Origin: Segatella baroniae B14
Lineage (GTDB): Bacteria; Bacteroidota; Bacteroidia; Bacteroidales; Bacteroidaceae
Assembly: GCF_022024235.1 (NCBI RefSeq)
Contig: NZ_CP091799.1
Span: 2,421,001 to 2,485,000 of the forward strand
Length of the DNA: 64,000 bases
Direction of reading: 5' to 3'
In this document: piece after piece, positions 12,422 to 21,886 of the stretch
Layout: each line of letters begins with the position of its first letter
Position numbering within the stretch: position 1 is the first letter of the stretch
Program-made: the position numbers and the translations under genes
Notes under the pieces: generated by a model
What the model was told of the DNA's origin: nothing
The model's input: only the letters and a program-made list of their open reading frames with translations
Databases searched by the model: none

Positions 12422-15400
12422 ATGAGAAAACAACTATTCTCAGCTATGCTATGTCTAGGCGCTATGAGTGGACTTACTATTTGTCCGACTTCAGTAATGG
12501 CTTCAGTGACACAGGCAAAAACAATTAAGGTAAGTAGCCTGGTTGTTGACGAACAAGGTAATCCTCTTATTGGAGCAACTGTTAAAGTGAAAGGCTCAAA
12601 TAAGGGGGCGGTCACAGATCTTGATGGTCGTTTCCAGTTGGAGGCACCATCTCAAGCTGTCTTACTTATCAGCTATGTTGGTTATAAAGACCGTGAAGTA
12701 GCCGTAAGAGGCCGTTCTGAAATCGAGCAAATTCAGTTGACCACAGATGATCATGTGTTAGATCAGGTGGTTGTCGTCGGCTATGGTACACAGAAAAAAG
12801 CCGATTTAACGGGTGCTGTATCTATTGTGAATGCGGAGGAGATGAAGAAGGTTTCTAATTCAAATATCTCTACGATGCTTGAAGGTAAAGTTCCTGGTGT
12901 TCAGATAACTTCTGATGGTCAGCCTGGTGCAGACCCATCTGTACGTATTCGTGGTATTGGTTCTTTCGGTAGTACTGCTCCGTTATATGTAATTGATGGT
13001 GTGCCTGTGGGTACTACTATCCGTGATTTTTCTCCTAATGATATTGCTACTATTCAGGTATTGAAAGATGCAGCAGCTGGTGCTATCTATGGTTCTCGTG
13101 CTGCAAATGGTGTAGTTATTATTACAACAAAAAGTGGTCGAAAAGATCAACCTCTGAAGGTTGACTATACAGGCTATTTTGGTGTCGATAAAATTTCTAA
13201 AGGTGTATATGACGTCATGAATGCTGATCAGTATAGTCAGTATCTTGGTCAAGCATTAGAAAATTCAGCTACAACGATCCCTAGTGGTTATAGCAAAGGG
13301 GAAGATGGCAAATATCATTTTATGGACGATACCAATACTGATTGGTTTGATGAAGTCTTTAAAACTGGTATTCGTCAGAACCACAATGTCAATTTAAGTG
13401 GTGGTGGTGCCAATAATACCTATAATATTGGTCTTGATTATTTCCAGCAGAAAGGTACAATCGAAGGTGCCGGACCTAACTATACTCGATATACAGCTCG
13501 TGTAAATAACACGATGGATACTAAGTTTATTAAGTTCCGTACGAGTGTAGTATATTCACACTCAGACCAGGATAACATGGCTATTTCTAATGCTTCAGAA
13601 TATGTTCAGGGGCTTTATGGTGATGTTACTAATGTGCTTCGTGGTACTTTGTTAATGCAGCCAACTATTAAGGCATACGATAATTCAACATGGGTGTTGG
13701 ATGATCAAGTAGGTTCTGCTAATGGTTATAAATATGATGCTTACGGGTATGGTGTATACTATGACACTATTCATGGTGATATATCAGCTTCAAACCCATT
13801 GTTAATCAATAATTTGTTAACTCGTAATACTATAGCTGATAGATTTGTAGGTACAGCATCTGCAGATGTTGATCTTATGAATATGGTTGGTTTGCACAGC
13901 AAGAATCATAGTTTACATTATAACATCAACTTGTCATATAGCAAAACTCATGCAACAGATGAAACCTGGGTTCCTTCGTGGATTCAGAGTAACCGTGTAT
14001 ATTTGGCCAAGGCCAATGAACGTTTAACCAAAGGATCACGCGATTATTCTGATGCTTTGATAGAGAATACACTTACATATGATGGGCATATTGCTAAACA
14101 TAATATTAATTTGGTTCTTGGCCAGACTTATGAGGAGGAACATACCAATACTTTGACAGCATGGGGTGTTGAATTTGATGAACCTTATTTTCTACAGATA
14201 CAAAATGCTGCAACCCGTGATGCTTCTTCATACGAATATAAGCATGCTTTGGCTTCTTTTATTGGTCGTTTGAATTATAACTTTGATGAGAAATATCTTT
14301 TTTCTGCAGTCATTCGTCGTGACGGAAGTTCTCGCCTTTCTCGTAATATTCGTTGGGGTACTTTCCCTTCTGTATCAGCAGGTTGGCGTTTTGATAAAGA
14401 AAAATTCTTCCCGATTAGTCATGATGTAGTAAATCTGTTTAAGATTCGTGCAAGTTATGGTGAATTAGGTAACGAGAATATTGGTGAATATCAGTATATG
14501 GCAACGATGGCTCGTAATAATATGACCTATAGCTTTGGTAATACTGTAGTTACAGGTTCTGCTATCTCTACCTTTATTAATGAGAATATAGCTTGGGAGA
14601 AGAAAGTTACGACTAATATAGGTATCGACTTAGCCATGTTTAATAACCGTTTAGAATTTACAGCAGAGTGGTATCGAAATCGTTCAAAAGATTTGCTCTA
14701 TAGTGTTCCTGTACCAGAGAATGCAGGTGTTTCTAATACAACCGTGACCATGAATGCAGCCACCATGGACAATAGTGGTTTTGAATTCTCTGCCACTTAT
14801 CGTAACCATGATCATCCTTTAAAGTATGATTTAAGTGCTAATATCAGTACACTTCGAAATCGGGTTAAGTCTTTAGGTTTTGGTACTAATTCCTATATTT
14901 CTGGTGACTATATTACCATTGTTGGTCAGGAAATAGGTCAATTCTATGGTTATGTTTATGAGGGTATTGCCAGAACTCAGGCGGATTTAGACAACCATGT
15001 CAATGAGAATGGTACTGTGATAACACAAACTGGTGCTGGTATAGGTGATTGTCTTTATAAAGATGTAAATGGTGATGGCGAAATAACCTCTGCAGACCGT
15101 GTCGTATTGGGAAGTGGACTTCCTAAGGTAAACTTTGGTATCAGTGCCCGTTTTGAATATAAGAATTTTGACTTGAGTATCCAGACTTTTGGTGCACTTA
15201 ACTATCATGTATCAGATGAAATCTATAATAGTTTGAACTCTTGTTATGGCTATGGAAACAAGGATGTTGCTATGCTTGATGCTAACCGTTATTCTGAAGA
15301 TGGATTAACATATCTGTCTGATGTGCCACGTACATACGCTGTAAATACAGGTATGGCATGGAACGATTTGTTCAGCTCACGTAAGATTCAGAATGCTGCC

Positions 15401-15628
15401 TATTGGAAAATAGCTAATGTAGAATTAGGCTATAACTTGCCTAATAAATGGTTTGGTGGTGTGGTAACAGATGCACGTATATATGTATCTGCTCAGAATT
15501 TGTATACTTTCACTGGATATAAAGGCTATAATGTAGACTATGCAGGTGGAACGTTTACTCCAGGTTATAACTTCTGTTCTTTCCCAACACCTCGTACCTT
15601 TATGTGTGGTGTCCACTTTACCTTCTAA
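12422..15628 (+). CDS. SusC/RagA-family TonB-dependent outer-membrane transporter (arabinan-type PUL)
   Basis: 1068 residues from the ATG at 12422; the open frame runs 24 codons further upstream, but only this start gives a signal peptide (MRKQLFSAMLCLGAMSGLTI...VMASV). A carboxypeptidase-D-like domain (about 35-115, VVDEQGNPLIGATVKVKG ... DLDGRF) is followed by the QVVVVGYGTQKK segment, the plug (GIGSFGSTAPLYVIDGVPV ... GAIYGSRAANGVVIITTK) and a 22-strand-type barrel ending in FMCGVHFTF. It would import oligosaccharides across the outer membrane together with the SusD partner encoded 49 bp downstream. Substrate is inferred from the GH43 gene in the operon. Confidence 0.93.
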   Translation: MRKQLFSAMLCLGAMSGLTICPTSVMASVTQAKTIKVSSLVVDEQGNPLIGATVKVKGSNKGAVTDLDGRFQLEAPSQAVLLISYVGYKDREVAVRGRSEIEQIQLTTDDHVLDQVVVVGYGTQKKADLTGAVSIVNAEEMKKVSNSNISTMLEGKVPGVQITSDGQPGADPSVRIRGIGSFGSTAPLYVIDGVPVGTTIRDFSPNDIATIQVLKDAAAGAIYGSRAANGVVIITTKSGRKDQPLKVDYTGYFGVDKISKGVYDVMNADQYSQYLGQALENSATTIPSGYSKGEDGKYHFMDDTNTDWFDEVFKTGIRQNHNVNLSGGGANNTYNIGLDYFQQKGTIEGAGPNYTRYTARVNNTMDTKFIKFRTSVVYSHSDQDNMAISNASEYVQGLYGDVTNVLRGTLLMQPTIKAYDNSTWVLDDQVGSANGYKYDAYGYGVYYDTIHGDISASNPLLINNLLTRNTIADRFVGTASADVDLMNMVGLHSKNHSLHYNINLSYSKTHATDETWVPSWIQSNRVYLAKANERLTKGSRDYSDALIENTLTYDGHIAKHNINLVLGQTYEEEHTNTLTAWGVEFDEPYFLQIQNAATRDASSYEYKHALASFIGRLNYNFDEKYLFSAVIRRDGSSRLSRNIRWGTFPSVSAGWRFDKEKFFPISHDVVNLFKIRASYGELGNENIGEYQYMATMARNNMTYSFGNTVVTGSAISTFINENIAWEKKVTTNIGIDLAMFNNRLEFTAEWYRNRSKDLLYSVPVPENAGVSNTTVTMNAATMDNSGFEFSATYRNHDHPLKYDLSANISTLRNRVKSLGFGTNSYISGDYITIVGQEIGQFYGYVYEGIARTQADLDNHVNENGTVITQTGAGIGDCLYKDVNGDGEITSADRVVLGSGLPKVNFGISARFEYKNFDLSIQTFGALNYHVSDEIYNSLNSCYGYGNKDVAMLDANRYSEDGLTYLSDVPRTYAVNTGMAWNDLFSSRKIQNAAYWKIANVELGYNLPNKWFGGVVTDARIYVSAQNLYTFTGYKGYNVDYAGGTFTPGYNFCSFPTPRTFMCGVHFTF

Positions 15629-15677
15629 TCATGAAGAGAAACAGAATTGACAATTATTTAAATAAGAATCATTAAAT

Positions 15678-17423
15678 ATGAAATTATATAATATTTCCTT
15701 GGCGATGTTATTAGGTATCAGTACATTGACATCGTGCAGTGACAAGTTGAATGTAGAAAATCCAAATGAACAGACTACAGCCAACTTTGGTGTTGACGAA
15801 TTGGAGGAAAATGTAGTAGCTGCTTATAACCATATTCGTATGGAGGGATCGTATGCCCGTGTTGGTTATACGATTGACGTAACACGTGGCGACGAGGTTT
15901 GGAATTCATCGCAAGTGTGGTATATGCCTTTCGATGATTATAATCTTCCAGAAGATGGTGATATTGGCTGGTGGATATGGCGTGAATGGTATTATACCAT
16001 TAATGTTTGTAATTTCGGTCTTTCTAAATGTGGTGATGATGATACTGTGCTTTCAGAGTCAATGAAACGTATTAAGGGACAATTCCTTTTCCTTCGTGGA
16101 CTTGCCTATTATAATCTGGCAGGATATTTCCAGAATCCTCCTTTGATTACGGATTATAGCACATATTCTACCCTCGATGGTCTTTATGCCAAAAATTCCT
16201 CTTACGATGAAGTTCTTGATCAGGTTGAGAAAGATTTAGCAGAGGCTATGACTTTGCTTCCTTCACGTGATGCTGGTGATGAGTGGGCTAAAGGTAGAGC
16301 AACATGTGGAGCTGCTGCAGGTTACTATGCTCGTGCTCTGATGCAACGCCACAAATATAGCGAGGCTCTTACCGTACTTAAGGATATTATCAACAAAAAG
16401 TATGGTACTTATAAGCTTATGGCTAATTATGGTGATAACTTCCGTGAAGGTTCACAATATGAGAATAATGATGAGAGCCTCTTCGAGATTCAATTCCTTG
16501 ATTATGGTTCGCAAGGTACAGATGACGAGTGGACTCCTGTAAATACGAGTAAGAATGCAACTCAAGGTTCTGCTGTAGAAAGTAATTTCTGTCCAGGTGT
16601 ATATGGAGGCTGGGCTGACTTATCTGCTTCTCCATGGCTTTATAATCTGTTTAAAGCAGAACGTACTACTGCAGGTAAACTCGATCCGCGTTTGTATTGG
16701 ACTATTGGTACTTATGAAGCAGATTGGGAGGGGTTTGAATATGGCAATGTTGGCTACACTGTACCAATGACAGCCACAGACACGATCATGACCAATAATA
16801 CCAATGGAGGTCTTCCTATCGCTAAGAATACCAATATGCGTACAGGTCTATATTCAAGTGTAGCCACTGGTTTACATGATGGTATCAATCTTCGTATGAT
16901 GCGTTATTCAGATGTGTTGCTTCGTGCAGCAGAATGTGAGAATGAAGTAAATGGCCCTACACAGCAGGCTATTGACTGGATTAATCAGGTGCGTGAGCGT
17001 GCTAACTTGGCCGATTTAAACTTGACTGACTTTGATACCAAGGATAAACTCTTTGAGCAAATAGCTAATGTAGAGCGTCCTAAGGAATTTGGATGTGAGT
17101 TTGGTCGCGGCTTTGATTTGATACGTTGGGGATTCTTCCTTACTTCAGATCGTCAGCAACAGTTGAAAGAACATGAAACCTTCCGTCGTTCTTTGCATCG
17201 TGCAAAAGATCCTGTAAGTTATGCGCAGGTAGGAATTGATTCTGAGTTGAAGTGTTCTTTTGATACATATGTTCAGGGACACGAATTTATTCCTATTGTT
17301 CAGACATTGATGAATAGTAATCCTAATCTTGTTGGCAACTCTGCAAATAATAGTGAAAGTAATAAATCATACTTTGAACAGAAAGGATGGACCGTTCATC
17401 CTGTTGTTGACTTGAGTAAATAA
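15678..17423 (+). CDS. SusD/RagB-family surface glycan-binding lipoprotein
   Basis: 581 residues. Lipoprotein signal peptide with lipobox LTSCSDKLN (Cys about residue 20). SusD/RagB helical TPR-type fold: LRGLAYYNLAGYFQNPP, a MLRYSDVLLRAAE-like motif (RMMRYSDVLLRAAEC) and the C-terminal NPKEFGCEFGRGFDLIRWG type region (RPKEFGCEFGRGFDLIRWG here) followed by the usual FIPI stretch. SusD caps the SusC barrel and delivers glycan to it. It lies between susC and a third surface lipoprotein, the standard PUL order. Confidence 0.93.
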   Translation: MKLYNISLAMLLGISTLTSCSDKLNVENPNEQTTANFGVDELEENVVAAYNHIRMEGSYARVGYTIDVTRGDEVWNSSQVWYMPFDDYNLPEDGDIGWWIWREWYYTINVCNFGLSKCGDDDTVLSESMKRIKGQFLFLRGLAYYNLAGYFQNPPLITDYSTYSTLDGLYAKNSSYDEVLDQVEKDLAEAMTLLPSRDAGDEWAKGRATCGAAAGYYARALMQRHKYSEALTVLKDIINKKYGTYKLMANYGDNFREGSQYENNDESLFEIQFLDYGSQGTDDEWTPVNTSKNATQGSAVESNFCPGVYGGWADLSASPWLYNLFKAERTTAGKLDPRLYWTIGTYEADWEGFEYGNVGYTVPMTATDTIMTNNTNGGLPIAKNTNMRTGLYSSVATGLHDGINLRMMRYSDVLLRAAECENEVNGPTQQAIDWINQVRERANLADLNLTDFDTKDKLFEQIANVERPKEFGCEFGRGFDLIRWGFFLTSDRQQQLKEHETFRRSLHRAKDPVSYAQVGIDSELKCSFDTYVQGHEFIPIVQTLMNSNPNLVGNSANNSESNKSYFEQKGWTVHPVVDLSK

Positions 17424-17431
17424 TGATTTTA

Positions 17432-17469
17432 TGTTACCTCATGGAGTAGATATAGGCTATGAGGTAGCA
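17432..17469 (+). other. Intercistronic hairpin between susD and the next lipoprotein gene
   Basis: TGTTACCTCAT (17432-17442) pairs over 11 bp, with one G-T pair, with 17459-17469. No T-run follows, so it is more likely an mRNA processing or stability element than a terminator. Confidence 0.5.
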
Positions 17470-17494
17470 TTCCAAACCTAAATAATTTAAAAAT

Positions 17495-19303
17495 ATGAAA
17501 TATCTCAATAAAATAGCAACTCTATTTTGCTCAACAGCCTTAGGATTGTTGGCGATGACAAGTTGTGAGGGGGGTGATCTGTATAAAATAGATTCACCAG
17601 ATTGGATTGCAGCGAAGATTGATTCTATCGAAAATTCTAAAACAACAGACGAAGAAGTTCTTGAAGGAATGCAGGAAGATGTATATACCATTGGCAAAAC
17701 CGATTTTACCTCAGGATGGTGGTCTGCATTCTCAAAGTATTATGTCATCCCTGATAATCAGAAATGGAATGCTGTGTTCAATTTGAATATTAATCCTTCT
17801 GATAATACCTATTATAAAAATTTTGCTCTTGTTATTACAAACGATGAAGATCGTGGCGCAACAAATTATGCAGAGTATGGAGCTTTTCGTTTTGATGCAA
17901 CTGGTGACTCTGCTACTTATAATTCACAATGGGGTAACTTATATTTTAAATATACGAATAGTAGCATGTTGATGGCGCCTGATGCTAGTAATTTAGATGC
18001 TAATGTGCAAAAGTTAGGTGGTAAAGTAACTTTGACTGTAGACCGTTCTAAAGCTGATACATTCTTTATCAAAATTACCAATGGTACTGTGACAAAGACA
18101 TATACCCAACCTTATAAATTGAGTAATCTTAATACAGATGCAGCGAATGCTAACATTCGTTGTTTCCTTGTTCCTGAAGGCTCTTATATTAACTTCTTAC
18201 AGTCAAATATCGAACCTATAGGTGGTTATACATCAGCTAATGATAAACAGCCTATTTCTATGGTATTGAATAATGTACCTGATGAAGTTAATATTGGTTC
18301 TGATCTTAATGAGGCAATGGCCAATGTATCTGCAGATATTACCTTCGAGGAAGGTGTCGTGAAGAACGTGCCTGCTTCTGAACTTTATTTCTCAGCTATC
18401 AATGATATGAATGTCGAAGGTGAAAAAACTCTCGTAGCCATTTATAACAAGACATTTAAGGGTGAACTTGCTTCTACTCCAATTGTTGCTAACACCAAGT
18501 TTAATGTTGTGCAGCAGATAGAATCTATTTCGATTACTCAACAGCCTACTCGTACAACTTATTATACTTATGAGTCAATTGCTACTTCAGATTTCGTAAA
18601 TAGAACGATGGCATTTGATCCTACAGGCATGGAAGTTGTTGCTACCTATGTAAGTGGAAAAACTGCAGTTATTGATAACTCAAAACTTACATTCTCGGCT
18701 GTCTCTGCAGCCCTTGGTACACATACGGTTACTGTTTCTACTAATAATGGAAAGACTGCAACTGTCAATGTAAACGTTGAAGCTTCAGAAGAAGTCGGTG
18801 TTGTTCCTACTCCAACTAATATAGGTGCAGAGGATAATTCTACCGCTTGGTGGACTGCATTCTCTAATGATATTCAGGTTCCTGCAGGTAAGACATATGT
18901 TGTTTCTTTCAAAAACTATGCGGGCTCTGCCAATTGGAATAACTTCGTTGTTATTCTTCGTAATGCCGCTTTAACAGAATATGCTGTTGTTCGTGCAGAT
19001 AATTATGGTTGGGGAAATGGCTATTCTACGGCTCTTTTGAGTGGCGGACAAAGTGATTGGGCAACATGGCTTGCTGCTATGAATGGTTCTGATGTAACAG
19101 TTTATATCACCAACTGTAATAATGGTACTGCAGACGTTCAAGCAGTAATGACTGGTACTGACGATAATCTGTATACACAGTATTATATTGGTCTCAGCAC
19201 TGTAGATCCGAATGATTTGCAGTTTGCATTTACGGTTGATGGTAGCCACTTGATATTTAATAGTGCCCAGGCTAAGAGCAATCATTGTTTTATACGTAGA
19301 TGA
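17495..19303 (+). CDS. SusE-position surface lipoprotein with two WW-x-x-F modules and an Ig-like domain
   Basis: 602 residues with lipobox MTSCEGG (Cys about residue 25). Not a recognised SusE/SusF. Two copies of a similar module are visible: about 65-245, opening SGWWSAFSKYYVIP, and about 445-600, opening STAWWTAFSNDIQVP. Each goes on through an NY..(N/Y)W.NF segment, a Y..(v/f)R.DNYG-like stretch and a serine-tyrosine-rich end. Between them (about 345-430) is a bacterial Ig-like domain of the group-3 type (DPTGMEVVATYVSGKTAVID). The same module ends the GH43 enzyme encoded next. By position and lipid anchor it should be a surface glycan-binding protein; carbohydrate binding by the module is inference. 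Confidence 0.75.
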   Translation: MKYLNKIATLFCSTALGLLAMTSCEGGDLYKIDSPDWIAAKIDSIENSKTTDEEVLEGMQEDVYTIGKTDFTSGWWSAFSKYYVIPDNQKWNAVFNLNINPSDNTYYKNFALVITNDEDRGATNYAEYGAFRFDATGDSATYNSQWGNLYFKYTNSSMLMAPDASNLDANVQKLGGKVTLTVDRSKADTFFIKITNGTVTKTYTQPYKLSNLNTDAANANIRCFLVPEGSYINFLQSNIEPIGGYTSANDKQPISMVLNNVPDEVNIGSDLNEAMANVSADITFEEGVVKNVPASELYFSAINDMNVEGEKTLVAIYNKTFKGELASTPIVANTKFNVVQQIESISITQQPTRTTYYTYESIATSDFVNRTMAFDPTGMEVVATYVSGKTAVIDNSKLTFSAVSAALGTHTVTVSTNNGKTATVNVNVEASEEVGVVPTPTNIGAEDNSTAWWTAFSNDIQVPAGKTYVVSFKNYAGSANWNNFVVILRNAALTEYAVVRADNYGWGNGYSTALLSGGQSDWATWLAAMNGSDVTVYITNCNNGTADVQAVMTGTDDNLYTQYYIGLSTVDPNDLQFAFTVDGSHLIFNSAQAKSNHCFIRR

Positions 19304-19326
19304 CAATACTTAATTTTTATAACCAG

Positions 19327-19353
19327 GGAGTGGAAATAGCAAGTTTCCACTCC
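19327..19353 (+). terminator. Intra-operon hairpin before the GH43 gene, possible partial terminator
   Basis: Perfect 10-bp stem GGAGTGGAAA (19327-19336) / TTTCCACTCC (19344-19353), loop TAGCAAG, followed by the pyrimidine-rich TTCTCTTATCTTTC. It would reduce rather than stop transcription into the GH43 gene. Confidence 0.55.
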
Positions 19354-19387
19354 TTCTCTTATCTTTCATTCAAGAAAAAATATAATC

Positions 19388-21706
19388 ATGAATAAACCGT
19401 TTTTAATATCAATAGCTTTTCTATCCTTGGCTTGTACTTCTTTAGCACAGACTGATGGTCAACAGGCTTCCAATTTAAGAGAATCTTATGCAGAGACGAC
19501 TGTCCACGATCCGTCTGTTGTCTATGACAATGCAGGAACATATTATATTTTTGGTTCCCATTTGGCCGTTTCAAAGACTACAGATTTGATTAACTGGACC
19601 TCTGGTGTTGGTGGTGGTGAAACAAGTGCTTGTACACTTTTTGCTAATCCTTCTGGTCATCAAGTAACCTATGCTGATGCTTATAACTCTAACGCTGTAA
19701 CACGGGTAAAAGATTACCAGGGAAATGAAGTAACTTTTGGTACTTATAATATTCATGACTGGCAGTATACTGGTGATAATATCCAAGGTAATCAGTGGGC
19801 TCCTGATGTTATTTGGAATCCAACCATGAGGAAGTGGTTGATGTATATGTCTGTTAATGGTAGCAATTGGTGCTCTGCTATTGTATGTCTTGCAGCTGAT
19901 CAGATAGAAGGTCCTTATATCTATCAGGGACCGGTTGTCTTTTCTGGTTTTCAGGGAACGTATATCCATAATGGCTATAGTGCTTCTGATGATTGGAAAC
20001 ATACAGATTTAGCCATAGCAACTGGTGCAACATCTCTTCCTGAACGTTATAATGTTTCTACCCATTGGGGCACCTATTGGCCAAACTGTATAGATCCGTG
20101 TGTGAAGTATGATAATGGTAAACTTTATCTTACATATGGTTCATGGTCGGGTGGAATTTTCCAGATACAGTTAGATCAAAATACGGGCTTACGCGATTAT
20201 ACCGCAATTTATCCTTATGAGATTAATGGAGAAGTTACTACTCCTGGAGCAGCTAATGCAAACTGTACTTCTGACCCCTATTTTGGCAAAAAGATAGCTG
20301 GTGGTTATTATGTTTCTGGCGAAGGTCCATATATAGAGAAAATCGGTGAATATTATTATCTATTCCTTTCTTATGGTGGTCTTACTTCTACGGGAGGATA
20401 TGAAATGCGTGTATTCCGTTCTAAGAGCATTGATGGTCCTTATGATAATGCGATATATTCTTCTTATGTGAAGAACTTTGGTACTAGTGGTGATAAGCGT
20501 GGTGCTCGTATTCTTGGCGCAATGGGTGCATGGGGCGCAAATAATGAGGGGGAATTGGCTCAAGGACATAATTCTGTACTTGTGGATGAGAATGGTGATG
20601 CTTTCTTGGTTTACCATAGTCGTTTTGTAGATGGTGGCGAAGGTCATCAGGTACGTGTTCGTCAGCTGTTTGTTAATGAGAATGGGTATCTTGTCGCATC
20701 TCCTTTCCGTTATACAGGTAAGCAGACTACTCAAAAAGATATTGAGAGTAAACGCCTTTTTGATGAAACGGAGATAGCGGGTTCTTACCAATTGATAGTT
20801 CATCCATATCGATTGGATTATGAAAAAAAACAGGTCTCTGAGGCTATAACTGTTACATTAACGTCTGATGGTAAAATAACAGGTGGAAAAACTGGCACAT
20901 GGAGCTTTACAGATAATTCGAAGTCGTATATCAAGTTAACAATAGGAGGTTTGAATTATTTTGGTGTCATGATTCGCCAGAATGTAGATAAAATGGTTAA
21001 CACGCCAGCTGTTGCTATTTCTGCAGTGTGTGGTACGCATAATTACCAACAGGCGATGTGGCTTTATAAAGTAGAAAATAGCAGTGATAAACTAACTACT
21101 GCTTATCCTACATCTGTGATAAAAAATACAAATTCTGGTTGGTGGCAGAATTTCTCTCAAAACCAGTATGCTATAGAGCTCGGTGATCAGCTCAACTTTC
21201 ATTTTTATAATTATAGTGATAAGGCTAATAATTGGCATAACTGGTGCCTTTATGGTGCAAACGTAGCTCCTAATGATGGTGGCTATAAGGAGTATTTTGG
21301 TATACGAAATGATAATTATAATAATACGGCTGCCAATAATACGGGATGTACGTCTGATTTTAATTGGGATACTTTCAAGGAGGATATGGATGGTTCATTA
21401 GTAGATATGACCGTTACTTATTCTAAAGATGGTTTGTTCACAATGAAATCGGTTATAAATACGGCTACTGGCAAAAAGTATAATTACTCTTTTGAGAAGA
21501 CTATAGATGGTGCTCCATCTAATATACTTCTATTCTTTGTAAATGAAGGCTCTTATATTGATGGATTGACTCTTGGGATTAATTCTATTTCGTGTGATGA
21601 TACTTTGGTACAGAACGGTAAAACCTATAATATGCAGGGGCAACTTGTAGATGATAATTATCAGGGAATTGTTATCCGGAATGGTAAAAAGAGAATTAGC
21701 AAATAG
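19388..21706 (+). CDS. Secreted GH43 arabinanase-type hydrolase with a C-terminal WW-x-x-F module
   Basis: 772 residues; signal peptide MNKPFLISIAFLSLACTSLAQ. The five-bladed GH43 propeller spans about residues 35-450: base Asp41 (VHDPSV), Asp236 (CIDPCV) and acid Glu312 (GEGPYIE), with QWAPDVIW and AQGHNSVLVD motifs typical of endo-alpha-1,5-arabinanase-like subfamilies such as GH43_4. A beta-sandwich region (about 455-570) follows. Residues about 575-745 repeat the module of the upstream lipoprotein (NSGWWQNFS ... NNWHNW ... FGIRNDNY ... NEGSYIDGL). The end GKTYNMQGQLVDDNYQGIVIRNGKK resembles the sorting-type tails of Prevotella secreted enzymes. Last gene of the susCD operon. Arabinan specificity is inferred from family resemblance. 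Confidence 0.85.
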   Translation: MNKPFLISIAFLSLACTSLAQTDGQQASNLRESYAETTVHDPSVVYDNAGTYYIFGSHLAVSKTTDLINWTSGVGGGETSACTLFANPSGHQVTYADAYNSNAVTRVKDYQGNEVTFGTYNIHDWQYTGDNIQGNQWAPDVIWNPTMRKWLMYMSVNGSNWCSAIVCLAADQIEGPYIYQGPVVFSGFQGTYIHNGYSASDDWKHTDLAIATGATSLPERYNVSTHWGTYWPNCIDPCVKYDNGKLYLTYGSWSGGIFQIQLDQNTGLRDYTAIYPYEINGEVTTPGAANANCTSDPYFGKKIAGGYYVSGEGPYIEKIGEYYYLFLSYGGLTSTGGYEMRVFRSKSIDGPYDNAIYSSYVKNFGTSGDKRGARILGAMGAWGANNEGELAQGHNSVLVDENGDAFLVYHSRFVDGGEGHQVRVRQLFVNENGYLVASPFRYTGKQTTQKDIESKRLFDETEIAGSYQLIVHPYRLDYEKKQVSEAITVTLTSDGKITGGKTGTWSFTDNSKSYIKLTIGGLNYFGVMIRQNVDKMVNTPAVAISAVCGTHNYQQAMWLYKVENSSDKLTTAYPTSVIKNTNSGWWQNFSQNQYAIELGDQLNFHFYNYSDKANNWHNWCLYGANVAPNDGGYKEYFGIRNDNYNNTAANNTGCTSDFNWDTFKEDMDGSLVDMTVTYSKDGLFTMKSVINTATGKKYNYSFEKTIDGAPSNILLFFVNEGSYIDGLTLGINSISCDDTLVQNGKTYNMQGQLVDDNYQGIVIRNGKKRISK

Positions 21707-21756
21707 TCTTTTATAGATTTTGTACTTTTATAGAAAATATTTTTCTTGATGAAATA

Positions 21757-21799
21757 GGGGGTGAAAATACTGTGAAGTAGGCTCATCCCCATCTTTTTT
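21757..21799 (+). terminator. Rho-independent terminator after the GH43 operon
   Basis: GGGGGTGA (21757-21764) pairs with TCATCCCC (21783-21790) including one G-T pair; loop of 18, then ATCTTTTTT. Confidence 0.75.
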
Positions 21800-21820
21800 G
21801 TAACTGTCGTCAAAAATAAA

Positions 21821-21852
21821 TTTGCATTTTTCGAAAATATAATTTATCTTTA
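21821..21852 (+). promoter_or_regulatory. Promoter of the soluble AraC regulator gene
   Basis: -33 TTTG at 21821-21824 and -7 TATCTTTA (7/8 match) at 21845-21852, spacer 20 bp. Start would fall near 21859, about 28 bases before the ATG. Confidence 0.6.
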
Positions 21853-21886
21853 CGAACTAAATTTATTATCGCATTAATAGAATACC

